From NCBI GenBank assembly GCA_025174535.1, contig JALBUN010000037.1, forward strand, positions 1-64,000: 64,000 nt of DNA, read 5' to 3'. The stretch's first letter is position 1, and every line of letters starts with the position of its first letter. This stretch comes from Cantharellus purpuraceus (taxonomy: Eukaryota > Basidiomycota > Agaricomycetes > Cantharellales > Hydnaceae). The position numbers were made by a program, and so were the translations under genes. This document shows positions 31,064 through 42,455 of the stretch, one piece after another. The notes beneath the pieces were generated by a model. The model saw only the letters and a program-made list of their open reading frames with translations. It ran no database searches and was not told the DNA's origin.

Positions 31064-31341
31064 TATAAATGTGTATCTTAGTTCACACTGTTACACAGAA
31101 CTCAACCAAGTATATTGGTTGGGTGATGTGCTGTACAGTGTGGTAGTTACCTAAGTTCTGCCTCCTACATGTGGACCCACACATGTACTTGGGTCCACTA
31201 ACTTACATAATAACTATACATATGCACCCTATGGGTGCATATATCTATTAAGAAGACAGCATTCCTTAATGGAATGCTGCATACATTAATTATGACTATA
31301 TAACTACATACTATAGTAAGTAAGTACCCTGGGTACTTACA
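31064..31341 (-). mobile_element. 278-bp hairpin-rich repeat with CTCTG target duplication
   Basis: Flanked by CTCTG at 31059-31063 and 31342-31346. The equivalent region of copy A2 (near 38880) lacks it, so it is an insertion. On the minus strand it begins TGTAAGTACCC and ends ATTTATA. It contains stems 31171-31198 (9 bp), 31220-31242 (10 bp), 31258-31280 (9 bp) and the near-perfect palindrome 31320-31340 (10-bp arms, 1-nt loop). No ORF. Class unknown; size and TG start are compatible with a very short solo LTR. Confidence 0.7.
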
Positions 31342-31398
31342 CTCTGTCTCTCTGAGAACTACCATTTATGAGGTAGTTCTCACACTCAAATCACCCCT

Positions 31399-34300
31399 CA
31401 AAGCTCTAAATAATTGTCTAGAGCTTCTAGGTCCTTACACAACATGTAAGGTTCCTAGGTGATGTCTCCCAATGTCCATAGAACTTGAAATTCAAGTTCT
31501 TTATTGCTTATCCATTGATGAGTGATGATTTCATCAACAAGCCACTCTTGCTCATTGTTGTTTCCAAAGTCATAAAATGACTTTGCTTCCTGTTTAAGGA
31601 ATCTCATCTCATTATTTGACACATACAGTCAAATGAGACTGACATGGAATGTAGGCATAATGCATCTACTAGTTGTTAAGAAAAGATATGGAAGGGTGTT
31701 GTGGGTGAGTGTAAAATGATGGTGAGGGATGGTGGCGAAGTAGATTTTTGAATAGGGGAGCAATTACTGCAAGGATGCAGATATATGCAGGGTCGATGGA
31801 AAGATATTGTTTAGTAGAGTAATGTTACCAAATATCAGAATATTTGGTTAAGAACTGGGACTTCTGCGAAATATTTGAGCAGAAATGGAAATAGCAACAC
31901 TTCGAAAAAGTGTTTGCTTAATAGAAATGGATGTAATGATCCAAATCGTTCGTAATTTGAGATAGCAATAGTTGATGCAATATCCTAATGGGATATGCAA
32001 AAGATTTCCAATAGAATAGGTCGTTTAGGAGTTATTCCAGGAACGACAGAAAGTTGACACAAGCTGTTTGTTTGCAGCTTGGAAGGGATTAAGAGTAATG
32101 AATCTCCTTCTTGATACTCGTACACAGTTGTAGTTAATATACAATTTGACAATCACATGATAAAAAAGCCTTTTAGTAAGATTGAAACATATGATAAAAG
32201 AAATGATGTGGATACTGATAATATGTGATGTCATGGGGAAAAACTTTTTACAGAGAAAGGAGTTTTTACCCGTTTGACTTGATGTTTATGACGAATGAAA
32301 ATCATCATAATACCTCCCTTTTTGAGTAGTAGCCACCCCGTAGAACGAAAGGATGGCTCACAAAATAAAATCGAAAAACACCTTCTCCTCATCCCTTAAT
32401 CAAAAAAATTCCCAAACTTTTCACAACTTTTTCTTATCATAAAACTCCCCCTTCTTGCTCCAATAAATTGTAATATTCCTTGAATAAATTCTTGACACTA
32501 GTCAGTTCTGGTGGCAGTTCTAGTGTCATCATTGAAGCTTTATTATGGGCTTCAATTACTTTATAGGGCCTGATAAACTTGGGCACTAGTTTGTTGGTTC
32601 TACCTTAGGTAGAGTCAAGTTCTTCATTGAGAGGTAGACCTTGTCACCTCTCTGGAAGATTGAACCTTTCTGATGTTTCTTATTGGCATGAAATGTCTGA
32701 ATGACACAACTTTCTATGATTGCATTGTGCATTGCTAGCAGGTTCATTTGAGCCTGCTGTGCAAATTGTTTGACACCCTTGAACTTGGTGTCATTGTTTA
32801 TAGGCATGCCTATTCTAGGCATATACCTGTAGTTAAGCTCAAATGGAGTAAACTCCATTGTTGAGCTTATGTTGGAGTTTAGTGTGAACTCCACCATTGG
32901 ACACTTATGTGCCCAATCTTTCTGATCACTTTGTACAACTATAAGAAGTATTTGGCCAATGGAATGATTTGCTTGTTTCTTCACTCTATCTGTTTGTGAA
33001 TGGAACACTGTGGACATGAGGAGTTTCACTCCTATTATCCACTGTAGTTCACACCAAAAGATAGATGTGAATTTTGAGTCTCAATCAGACACGATTGAGT
33101 CTGGTACACTGTGAAGGTGTACAACTTCTCTAATGAATAGCCATGCTACTCCTTTGACTGTTACATGCATATCTGTAGGTATTATATGTGCCTGTGATGT
33201 GAAGTGATCTATGACTACCAGTAGGTAGTCATAGTCATTTGATTTTGGTAATGGACCCATAAAGTCCATATCTATTGATTACCAGGGTCGTTCCAGTACT
33301 GACAAGCTATGAAGGAGCCCTATGGGTTTCTTCATACTGTCTTTATTCATTTGGCACTTTGTGCATGAAGTGCAGAATGATTCAACATCAGTGGCCATGC
33401 CTGGCCACCAGTACAACTGTTAAATGTAATTCATGGTCTTTAGTTGACTAAAATGGCCAACTACTTGGTGCACATAATCAATTATTATCTTGACCAGCTT
33501 CCTCCCCTTCAGGAATGCTGAGCAGGGTATACAACATCACATCTGTATATATTTTTGGTCCATATTAGACCATCACATATGCCAAATCATGCATGCTCTT
33601 TTGGTGCTTCCAGCACCTTAGAAAGGACAGTATCCTTTCTATATGCACCTCATACAATCTGCATGAGGTTGATCCCATGCTTGACATGGGATCACAATAG
33701 TGTTCCATCATCATCTGATGACATCACTCCAATGTCCTCTATTTCTTTAGAGGAATTAGAATTATTATTCAATGATTCTGTTTGAACATGGAGTGCTTCA
33801 GCTTCTAGCACTCTGTTCTCTTTTTTCTCAAGCAGTTGCCTTTGGGTAACTGCTGCTGTCCTGATCTCAATGAACTGTTCCATAGAGAGCAGTTCTCCTT
33901 CAGGGTCGAGATGTACATCTGCACTCATGTAGATGTAGTTGGGATGACTCTCTGTTGAGGAGTCATCGGCATAGTAGCATGATAGACAATCTGCTACTTT
34001 GTTCTCTACCCCATCTACATGCAGGGTAGTAAAGTTGAAATGGGATAAGAACTCCCACCATCTAATCTGTCTAGGAGACAGGTTCTTTTGAATCTTGAAA
34101 TATTTGAGACCCTTATGGTCAGTTACTAGGACAAACTTTCATCCTAGTAGCTTATCTTCCCATTTCTCAAGCACAGCTATAGTCTCATGCTTGTGGGTCT
34201 TATAGTGCTACACAGCAGCACTAAATTTCTTGAATAGGAATCTGGCAGGCCAACAGGTCTGCCAATCTTTTCCTTGTCCATAGACGGCTCCGACTCCAGT

Positions 34301-34975
34301 TTTGGAGCTGTCAGTAATAATTCAAATAGTATTGGGGTTATTAACATCAATGGACTTCAATATTGGAGCCCTACATGCTAGGAGCTTAATACTTTTGAAG
34401 CATTTCTCTAGCAATGGCATCCATAAGAATAAACAATTATTACAAGCACAACCCAATAATGGGGTAATGTATGCAGTTATATCTGGCATATAGTGTGCCA
34501 GATACTGCACTAGTCTAAGGAAATATTGGACTTTGTAGTATGACCTAGGTTGTCTCCACTCTCATATTTGCTGCATTTTATCAGTGTCTGCATGCATGCC
34601 TTGGTCATCTATTAGGTGACCAAGGCAATCCATACTTGTTGAGTATAGATTGATCTTATCCTTGCTCAATGCCATCTTGGGTATATCTGTCAGCCTGACA
34701 TGTATCTGTTTGTATGCCTCAGACATATCAAGTTTAGATTAATATGTACAGTGGGCAACATTGTATCTGATGTTGTTCTGATTGGGGTAGGGCATTATAT
34801 CCTTCACTGTATTGTCATTCTGTTTGTGCAAGTCAAACACAGTGTGGAGCTTCCCATTTTTCTTGGGAACACATAGCATTGGTACAGCCTGTCGGGCTGT
34901 AGCTGGTACCCACCACTTAGCAGTGGTGTATCGCAGAACTTTCTCTGAAAGTTCTGCTTGGCTGTAAGTACCCAA
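31399..34975 (-). pseudogene. Ty3/gypsy pol remnant (RT without active site, RNase H, integrase, C-terminal domain)
   Basis: Reads right to left. RT fingers (QAVPMLCVPKKNGKLHTVFD, 34975-34739), then SKLDMSEAYKQIHV. The frame then jumps directly to MDCLGHLIDDQGMHAD, so the segment with the catalytic Y-x-D-D is deleted. Next come the connection/RNase H region (RAPILKSID; ITDSSKTGVGAVYGQG; LVTDHKGLKYF, about 34530-34090), an acidic linker (33928-33692), integrase core (MDFMGPLPKSNDYDYLLVVI, 33269; VFHSQTDRVKKQANHSI, 33005) and the final domain (MPTFHVSLI; SFYDFGNN; EWLVDEI; WEPYMLCKDLEALDNYLEL), ending at 31399. Many stops. The solo LTR at 31674-32497 splits the end, and hairpins run throughout. 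Not functional. Confidence 0.83.
31674..32497 (-). mobile_element. 824-bp solo LTR with CTAGT/ACTAG target duplication
   Basis: Flanked by CTAGT at 31669-31673 and 32498-32502. It starts TGTTAAGAAAAG and ends TTCTTGACA on the plus strand. It sits inside the gypsy pol remnant; the intact target (CTGACTAGTAGGTG) is present at 38580-38593. A second family member is at 43809-44630. No internal coding region, so it is a solo LTR. The mirror copy is 59436-60259. Confidence 0.92.
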
Positions 34976-35231
34976 GGTACTTACTTACTATAACATATAA
35001 GTACAATTAATATATGCAGCATTCCCTTAAGGAATGCTGTCCTCTTGGTAGATATATGCATCCATAGGGTGCATATGTATAATTATTATGTAAGCCAGTG
35101 GACCCAGTACATGTGTGGGTCCACTTATAGTGGGTGGAACTTAGGTAACTACCACACTGTACAGCACATCGCCCAACCAATACACTTGGTTGAGTTCTGT
35201 GCAATGGTGTAAACTAAGGCACCTAATAACA
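34963..35231 (-). mobile_element. Hairpin-rich 270-bp repeat between divergent pol and gag
   Basis: Starts TGTAAGTACCC on the plus strand and ends CACCTAATAACA. It carries the same hairpins as 31064-31341. It lies exactly between the minus-strand pol remnant and the plus-strand gag remnant. No clear target duplication was seen, which suggests it was involved in the rearrangement that put the two gene halves back to back. Confidence 0.6.
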
Positions 35232-35420
35232 CTTTTTTGAACTTCCAAAGAAAGAATCAATTGATTCTTCCTCATTATTAAAGTTTTCTAGTCAATACTA
35301 GAAAACCAGCTGTTGCTGGTGTACAGACATATACCAACCCCCAGTCGCTCATATAAGTGAGCAACTAGTAGACTAACTTAGTTAGCCTATAAAGATAGAA
35401 GAAAGAAAGGAGTCATCATA

Positions 35421-37957
35421 ATGATGACTCACAGTAGAGTGAGTCATGCTGGCAGTGCACAGGATATCATAAATGATGAATGGCAGCATGTAGCCAGCAG
35501 CAGAAGCTCCAAGGAAGGGGAGCTAGACCTTAGAAAAGTCGCAGGGACTTCTCATAAGGAAGACTCTAGAAGAGAGTTGCCACAATCGTGAGATCACACA
35601 ATAGATCATCTGTCAAACAAGAACCCTTCATCAAGTGGTTCTTTGATTAGATAAGAAAGGAGGAGATAGTCATCCACTGTCTCCAATGTTCCTAAAGGAA
35701 AGGAATGTACTCAATATATGAGCACAAGTAGAAGTAGCAATACTTCTACTAGGGAATTGTACAGCATGGAGCAGCATGAAACCCACAGGTCAATCACAAG
35801 ATTGACTGAACAACTCATGCATAATCAACATGAGATGAAGAGCATTAGTGAAGCTAGTGCTCAGGCAGCTAAGATGGCTACTGAAGCAGGGCATGCTGCC
35901 ACTACTATGGGGCAGCAAATAGCAGAGCTAGGAACAATGTTAAAATTGCTCCAAGAGAACTCTGAGCAACACAAGTTGCATTGCTAAAGATTGGATTCTT
36001 GACAAGAATCTGAATCCAGAGAGTCTGGACCTCCCTGGGGTGAGAGGGTCCAATTGAATGATCGGTTAGACAGAGGAAATGAAATTCCCTCAATGGAGGG
36101 AATTAGAGACCCAGTAATCCCAGTGAGGCAAGGATTACCGATCCAGATTGAAGAGGAAACCCCTCAATCCATGACAAAGGAGCTTGATCAAGAGATCAAG
36201 CCATGGAAATAATGAGAAGTTGAGGCTTCTCATAAACATAGATTAGCTCTCAAATGGAAGGCTAAACATGCAGAGCAGGAGCTTGGCCACCTGTTTAGAG
36301 AGCAGCAGCCCCAGGAAGAGCTCAATGTGGCTGTTGATTTAAATCGACAGTCGCGACATGCGCTGAACAGTTATCAGCATATACAAGCGGTGAGCCTTTC
36401 AGGAGACACCTGCCATGAGCAACAAGATACCAAATGGGTACCTCAAGAAGACATTCCCCATAACAGGGAACAATCAGTGCCATTGACTCTAGAAGGTCAA
36501 GGCATACTGTATCAATTGGACACAATTGATCCTATCAATGGCATTACTCACATGGTGTGAGTAGCCATAGTTGATAATAGAGACACAGACCCAGAGAAGT
36601 CTGTACTTGCCAAGGTGGACATTAAAGTATCGCCTCCTGAGCAATATGCAGGAGGTGCAGATCTTGAAGAGTTTAAGATCTTTGTAGCAGGTATGCTACA
36701 ATGGCTGAAGATGAATAATCTCCTAGGGCCATCAAGTACAAAGTTTCAGCTATTGTACTTAGGCACTCGCCAGAAATAGTTCTACAGGAATGTAGAACAC
36801 TACAACAGGGCAGTCCAAGACTGGACCCTGGAAACTGCAATCCAAGGATTGCAGCATAGATTCCTACACACCCTGACGCATCACCATGCATCAAATAAAT
36901 TTGACTCTGTAATACAGGGTCAAAGGACCATTCATGAATTAATGAATGGCCTCGATAAGTATGTGGGCCACATGATAATGCTGCCAGATGCATACACATA
37001 CAGGAAGAGGTTTATAACCACAATGTGTGAACCTCTGAGACAAGAAGTCCTCAAGAAGGGCTTCAATGCCAAGTTTAGCAGTATAGCAGTTGTACAAAAC
37101 TGCTCAAATGATAGAGGAAGTGATGCAATACCATCAACAGTATGCGACACCTGGAGAATGTGACTAATGCATCCTCCTCAACCCATAGACCAGTAGTCAA
37201 TAGAACTACTGGTATGATGAATATGGGGAGTTGACCCATGCCCCAAGGATGTGTGTCAAGGTTGGAATCCCATAATGGAAGCTCCAGGTCCAATTCCAAC
37301 AATTACCTTTTCAAGGGTAATTATCAATCGAAGCCACCAGCACACACAAGTGGTGATCGATTGAACAATGTTACTAGTAATGCGTGACAGGTATGAAAAC
37401 CTTCATGCTAGAGCAACCCATTGCACTGCAATTAGCGTGCATTGGGAGCAGGAGTACCATAAATTATGGTACTCACACTACCATAAAGTTTGGTAGTTGG
37501 GACATTGAAGAATATTTCAATGTCACCAACATTGAGTATTACAGTGTAATACTTGGTACCCCATTCCTATGAAGGCTAGGAATATGCCTGGACTTCAATG
37601 GCCCAGGCTGAATCATGATGGGAACTGAAGAAGTCCCCACCAATGAAGAGCATAATACTGATGCTCTTCATACCCCATCATGGGGTATAAACTCAATGCA
37701 AAGAAGGAGTATTGGTGTGAATAAATGATGCCAAGGGGGTAACTCTAAACACAAGCTACCCACAATGCAGTCCTTCCTAAAAAAAGGACTAGACTTGGTA
37801 AAGGACAAATAAGAGCACAAGGTGAATAGCTTCGTCTCGTGAAGGATCAAGCTTACATGGCTGGTCAGATCCCTCAGTTGAGGGATCAATAGAAAGAAAA
37901 GTACGCTGACCTATTTGGCAGCATACCCTTAGAACTTCCCCCATTTAGGGAAGTTAA
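35421..37957 (+). pseudogene. Ty3/gypsy gag-protease remnant
   Basis: ATG at 35421 (MMTHSRVSHAGSAQDI) begins a gag broken by stops. A helical segment (35718-35987) is followed by a capsid region (near 36790-37160: LQHRFLHTLTHHHASNKFDS, then LPDAYTYRKRFITTMCEPLR), which matches basidiomycete gypsy Gag. A retropepsin-like domain follows (37384-37572: TGMKTFMLEQPIALQLACIG, then INYG, EEYFNVTN, VILGTPFL). Its catalytic D-x-G part is not preserved in this copy but is seen in the spacer copy at 45705. The frame then reaches the start of RT (LFGSIPLELPPFREVN) and is cut by a solo LTR at 37958. A probable CCHC region between gag and protease is unreadable. Confidence 0.78.
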
Positions 37958-38471
37958 TGTTATGACTATATTCATTAACACCCAGATCCCCGTCCGATCC
38001 CCTCAGATCCCCGCACATATGAAATCTATACTCCATTTGGAAACCGCTACGTCTCCATTTTCCTGTCCGATTGTCACTGCCGATTCCGCCCATCTGTCTC
38101 TGGTTCTGATTGATGCATCAGCATCACCATAGGAACCTGGACATCCGTCCCCATCGGACTCGGACATACTCATGTAAGGCCATCGGCCTCGGAGACCCAT
38201 CACTGGAGTAATTATTATTAGATTTTGAATATGTATTTAAGTTGCCAACTGGGGACTTCATTCCCCAGTTCGAATATCGAATCATGCCTAGCTCCTAAGT
38301 CCGATCCTAACTCTGTAAGTCGTACTCCGTCTCTGAAATCTCGGACACCGGTATTAGTGAGGGCGCAGCACATAAGCTGAAGCCAAGTCCGTTCCGACCC
38401 CCATGACATGCTCCGACTCCGACCCAACCTCCGACCCAATCTCCGACCCCAATCGGTACTAGTGCGTAACA
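37958..38471 (+). mobile_element. 514-bp solo LTR with GTTAA target duplication
   Basis: Begins TGTTATGACTATATTC and ends GTGCGTAACA; flanked by GTTAA at 37953-37957 and 38472-38476. Inserted in the RT motif PPFREVNH of the gypsy element; removing it and one GTTAA restores that motif. Related copies lie at the centre of the giant inverted repeat (45344-45470 and 46084-46583). The mirror copy is 53462-53975. Confidence 0.92.
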
Positions 38472-38839
38472 GTTAACCACAAGATTAATCTCATGGATCC
38501 TGACAAGCAAATACATTATCACTTGTCTAAGTGTCCAGAGCACTAAGCTTTGACAGTGACACTGGAACTGCCACCAGAACTGACTAGTAGGTGCATTATG
38601 CCTACATTCCATGTCAGTCTCATTCAACTGTATGTGCTGAATGATGAGGTGAGATTCCCAAAATGGGAAGCGAAGTCATTTTATGACTTTGGAAATGATG
38701 ACAAGCAGGAGTGGCTTGTCAATGAAATCATCGCTCATCAATTGAATTTCAAGTTCTATGGACATTGGAAGACATCACCTGGGAACCTTACATGTTGTAT
38801 AAGGACCTAGAAGCTGGAGACAATTATTTAGAGCTTTGA
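38472..38839 (+). pseudogene. Gypsy pol remnant: RT start fused to pol C-terminus
   Basis: 38472-38548 reads VNHKINLMDPDKQIHYHLSK, the beginning of RT. It then jumps, after a TAA, to the last domain of pol (LTVTLELPPELTSRCIMPTF, SFYDFGND, EWLVNEIIAHQ), ending near 38839. About 900 codons of RT, RNase H and integrase are missing; those parts lie in opposite orientation at 34975-31399. The segment from about 38556 on is a second, diverged copy of 31399-32540. Confidence 0.75.
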
Positions 38840-39274
38840 GGGGTGACTCAAGCATGAGAACTACCTCATAGACAGTAGTTCTCAGAGAGACAGAGCCCCA
38901 AAGATCTAATGAGGCTCAAGGGGGAGAAGTGGAGCTACCAAGAATAAAGGTAGCTCCTAGTGGGATGCAACAAAGAGCTACCATCAATGATGGCAGCTCA
39001 ACAAGGGGAGGAGGAACTACCTCAATTAAATGGTAGTTCCTAGATAAGGATAGAGCTACCATAACAACAGACAGCTTGATGGTAGAAAAAACTGCTCCCC
39101 TAGGGAGCAGTTCACTGTCATGCTACTCATAGTAGCACGAAAGGGGTAATTGATAATTAATTGTGTTACACCCATGTGACATAGTCACCAGAAAAATTCT
39201 CAATAAAGAATTTTCAAGCTCAGCCATAAAAAGCTAGTGGTGTTTCTTTGAACCATCACAACCCCCCCATCAAA

Positions 39275-40812
39275 ATGTCATCTCTCAAAAGGGAGATGAT
39301 GGATGCTCAGGATGAGCATCCAATGGAAGTTGAACAAACTTCCACAGTGGCAGCACTGGCAACAAGTGCTGCAGATATGATCAGAGGTCATTAAGATGAG
39401 ATGACCTGGAAAATTGGCAGATGGCATGGTGGTGCTGCCATCCATCACCCTCATGGGTGCAACAAGTGTGACACATATGTGTCACACTTAATCAAGGCCC
39501 AAAATGGAGGCTGACTATATCTTTCCACTGCTTTGGTGGAAAGAGCATTAAGAGTTGTGTGGCCATGACTTATATGTGACATCAAAGATGATGTCACAAC
39601 ACCTTATCATGAAGACTACAATAAGATGTACAAGGATGACTTGGACCTGTTTGTGCAGGTCCAAGAACTTGAAGGACTTCTCAACAATGAGAAGTCCAAA
39701 GTAACTTGTCTCAGAGATGAGTTAAAAACACTGAAGGAGGCTGCTGATAGAGCACCTCCTACATTCAAGACCAAGCTCACAATGGTGCACTTGGCCCCAG
39801 TAGCATTGCTATTGCCTGCCATTATGCCATCACAGCCCATGGCTTCATCATCATGGGAAACTATCAATCTCACTAAAGAGGATGATCTCCCAAGCAAATT
39901 GCCTTGGGTCGACCCTTGAGGGTTCAAGGGTCAGGATTGGGATGACACCAACCCAATCTGGGAAGGATACGACCACGATCATAGTCTCCTCTTGACTAGC
40001 ATCCCCCAGGGTGCTAAGCAACCAGGTAGACTCAAAGAGTTTGCCCCATCAGAAATCAAAGCCGAGATTGATCAGCTTTGAAAGGAATATATGGCTGGTG
40101 ATGCCAGCCATACCTTAAAAGACCCAGCATTGAAGACACTGGAGGAAGCCCAGCATACGAATTATTGCAAATGCTGGGACAATTTCAGGCATGCTCTCAA
40201 GCATGCCAATGCAGGAAAATCATTCCTCAAATGGGCACCATGGTTCATGACTGTGACTGACCCTCCCAGAGCAGTCACTGGCCACCTGCTGTGACCTCTG
40301 GTCAAGTCCACCTCTATCAGGGCAGACTGGTTCAACATCTGCAATATGGACACTCTGGAGTTCATATTGCTCTATAAAAAGGCATTGGCCACACTGTCCG
40401 CAGAATGGACTGTACTGATGTGCAGAGTCATCAAGAGAATGACTCTGCTCTGCTGGCTCATGCTGATAACATGAGTCTTATCATCATTCTACCAACCACA
40501 CCGGTAGACACACTTACCCTCATACAGAGGTGGCAAGTAAACCCTAATGGGGTTCCCCCAGCCATCTGACAGGAGTCAGATGGCACCATGAACTTGTCCA
40601 ATGTGGACATATGGATGTGGCTGCAAAAGGCCACTCCCAAGAAGGGTTCTTCTGTGTTTAAGAAGAACCTCTGGACTATGTTCCAGAATCCCAGCTACTG
40701 GGAATTATTGACCAGTGGTCAAAAGTTCTCACCAACTCTTGGTGACACCTTTTGCACTTCAGTCACTGGAGCGTATGATTGGGGGAATTGCTCCCCCAAA
40801 GAACATACTTAA
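39275..40812 (+). pseudogene. Coiled-coil/'WMWLQKATP' retroelement ORF, copy A2
   Basis: Same architecture as A1: MSSLKREMMDAQDEHPMEVE at 39275, CNKCDTY, coiled coil (DLFVQVQELEGLLNNEKSKV, about 39640), LPWVDP, WDNFRHALKHANAGKSFLKW (about 40170), and NLSNVDIWMWLQKATPKKGS (about 40590), ending at 40812. At least six stops. It lacks the solo LTR and the 278-bp repeat present in A1, so it shows the uninterrupted target sites. Stems differ from A1/A4 by paired changes, for example at 39911-39932 and 40056-40081. Confidence 0.65.
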
Positions 40813-41215
40813 TTAGAGCTTGTGCTCTGGTTTAGGTGATCGGGAGGCATCACCCCCAATTGTGCTGCTATATTAGAGGAGTTTGCTAAATGCATCACCT
40901 CTGGAGCAGCATTTAACCAACCCACCAGGGTTGGTAAGTGAAAGCAGGAGACTCATGGAGTCTCTCAAGCAGCTCATAAAGCTGCTAAATGCTCTCTTAC
41001 TGAGCATTTAGGTCACGATCAACTTAATTGTGACCTTGATTGGCATGCTGCAGTAGCAATTGCATCCTCCTCATCCATTCAAGTGGATGAGAATACCACA
41101 ACCACATTGGGGATGACTGAGAGCCATCTCCCTCCAGAGCCATATGAACAAGATGACTATATGGACACCAACTCATTGAAACAGCTTCATAAGGAGCTGT
41201 TTAAGCAGACTATAT
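40813..41215. other. Hairpin-tiled non-coding segment after copy A2
   Basis: Inverted match of 14847-15250 and 50719-51118. Stems include AGCAGCT/AGCTGCT and CCTCATCCA/TGGATGAGG (as read on the minus strand). No gene. Confidence 0.6.
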
Positions 41216-42455
41216 GCAGAAAAGTAATATGTTTCTTAGCAGCAAGAAATGAATAAGACTTCCAAAGTCTAGAGTTCATGGATGCTTAGGGGTCCAGATA
41301 TTCTAAAATGAGGGGAATGCACTTAGAGGCTAAAGGAAGTAGGTGGATGAATTCAACCATCCAACCAGTGACACTCTGAAGTGGGTAACAGCAATGTGTG
41401 AAGTAGTCTAGCAACTGCTTCACACAAGTTCAAGCTTCTAATGCTCTGCAAAGGCAGTACACACTAGTAACTTAAACAAGAGCACTAACTGCAGGACTAT
41501 TGACAGATAATCTCACCCTGTAGATTCATAGTCATGTGAGGCAGATAGTACACTCATGCCTAAAGCAGGAATATCACTACTTCAAGTGCAATCAAGTACA
41601 GTTACACAACTGTAAGTGACCCTTGAACTGGACAATCAACAGTTACTAAGATATAGAGGATGACACTGTATGTCACTCTAGTCACACTGGTGTGCAGAAG
41701 ATGGGTAGAATATATTACTGTTTTAGAGGCAGAATGACCTCCTTATATATTGTATTTACAGGAGCTGACTAATGCTTCTGGAATATTCTACCTATCAATA
41801 GATGGAAACTACTGGAAGGTTGTGGAAGGTGGAAGAAAGGGGTAGAATATTCCAAGCCAATCACAGGTTCTGATCACTGAAATAACACTGATCAGGAGCT
41901 GAATAATGGTTCTGGAATATTCTATCTAATAATAGAAGGAAACAGCTAGAATGTTATGGAAAGGGGTAGAATATTTCAAGGCAATCACCTGATCTGATCC
42001 CTGAACTAGGCACTGATCAGGCAAAAAAGAAGGGTATCCACCCTGTTTTCTGCACTGGTTTAGACAGCCATGGATAGCCACATCTCAGATGATGATCTCC
42101 ATGGAACATAGTGCCCTGAGAGGCTGTGATTGTCAAGTTACAGAATATTTATTGATCAGAGACATCTGAGCTTGAATTCAGGCCAAATGCCTGGTCCAAA
42201 GGGGAGAGCCGGCTGTGCGAAGGTTTGTGGGTGTCTATGGGTCCACAACTGTAGCACAGCAGAAATAAATCATTCTGGGACGAGTTCTGCATGGAATATT
42301 CCTAAAAAAAATATGGCAAAATAGAGAATATTTGAATAAGTCCATACCAGGTACAAGCACCAAATATATGCTGATATTTAGGAATGGAAAAGCGAAGTAT
42401 AGCACATTGGTGCTGCATAAATAGGATTTAATAGGGAAAAGGTGGTTCCCATACA
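41216..42455 (-). mobile_element. Long LTR-like repeat L5, left arm copy
   Basis: Reverse-oriented copy of the repeat at 49479-50718. On the minus strand it starts TGTATGGGAACC at 42455 and has TATATAAGG near 41745. It lacks the TGACTC array of the outer copies. It abuts a chromodomain remnant at its promoter side. No 5-bp target duplication was found, so the borders are approximate. Confidence 0.55.

Larger units (their letters stand above)
28863..41215. repeat. Hairpin-tiled gypsy-related sequence, left arm
   Basis: Nearly continuous short perfect stem-loops cover coding and non-coding parts. Examples within 1.1 kb: 30041-30062 (9-bp stem, loop 4), 30153-30174 (8, loop 6), 30301-30322 (7, 8), 30336-30353 (7, 4), 30401-30420 (8, 4), 30454-30476 (10, 3), 30555-30577 (7, 9), 30590-30612 (7, 9), 30654-30672 (7, 5), 30676-30696 (9, 3), 30888-30910 (10, 3), 30923-30947 (8, 9), 30960-30986 (9, 9), 31003-31021 (9, 1). 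The pattern continues through pol, gag and protease. The embedded solo LTRs at 31674 and 37958 show it only weakly. Confidence 0.88.

Noticed and set aside
28863..41215. Hairpins as rho-independent terminators or attenuators
   Set aside because: The organism is a eukaryote, the stems occur every 20-60 bp including inside coding remnants, and they are not followed by T-runs.
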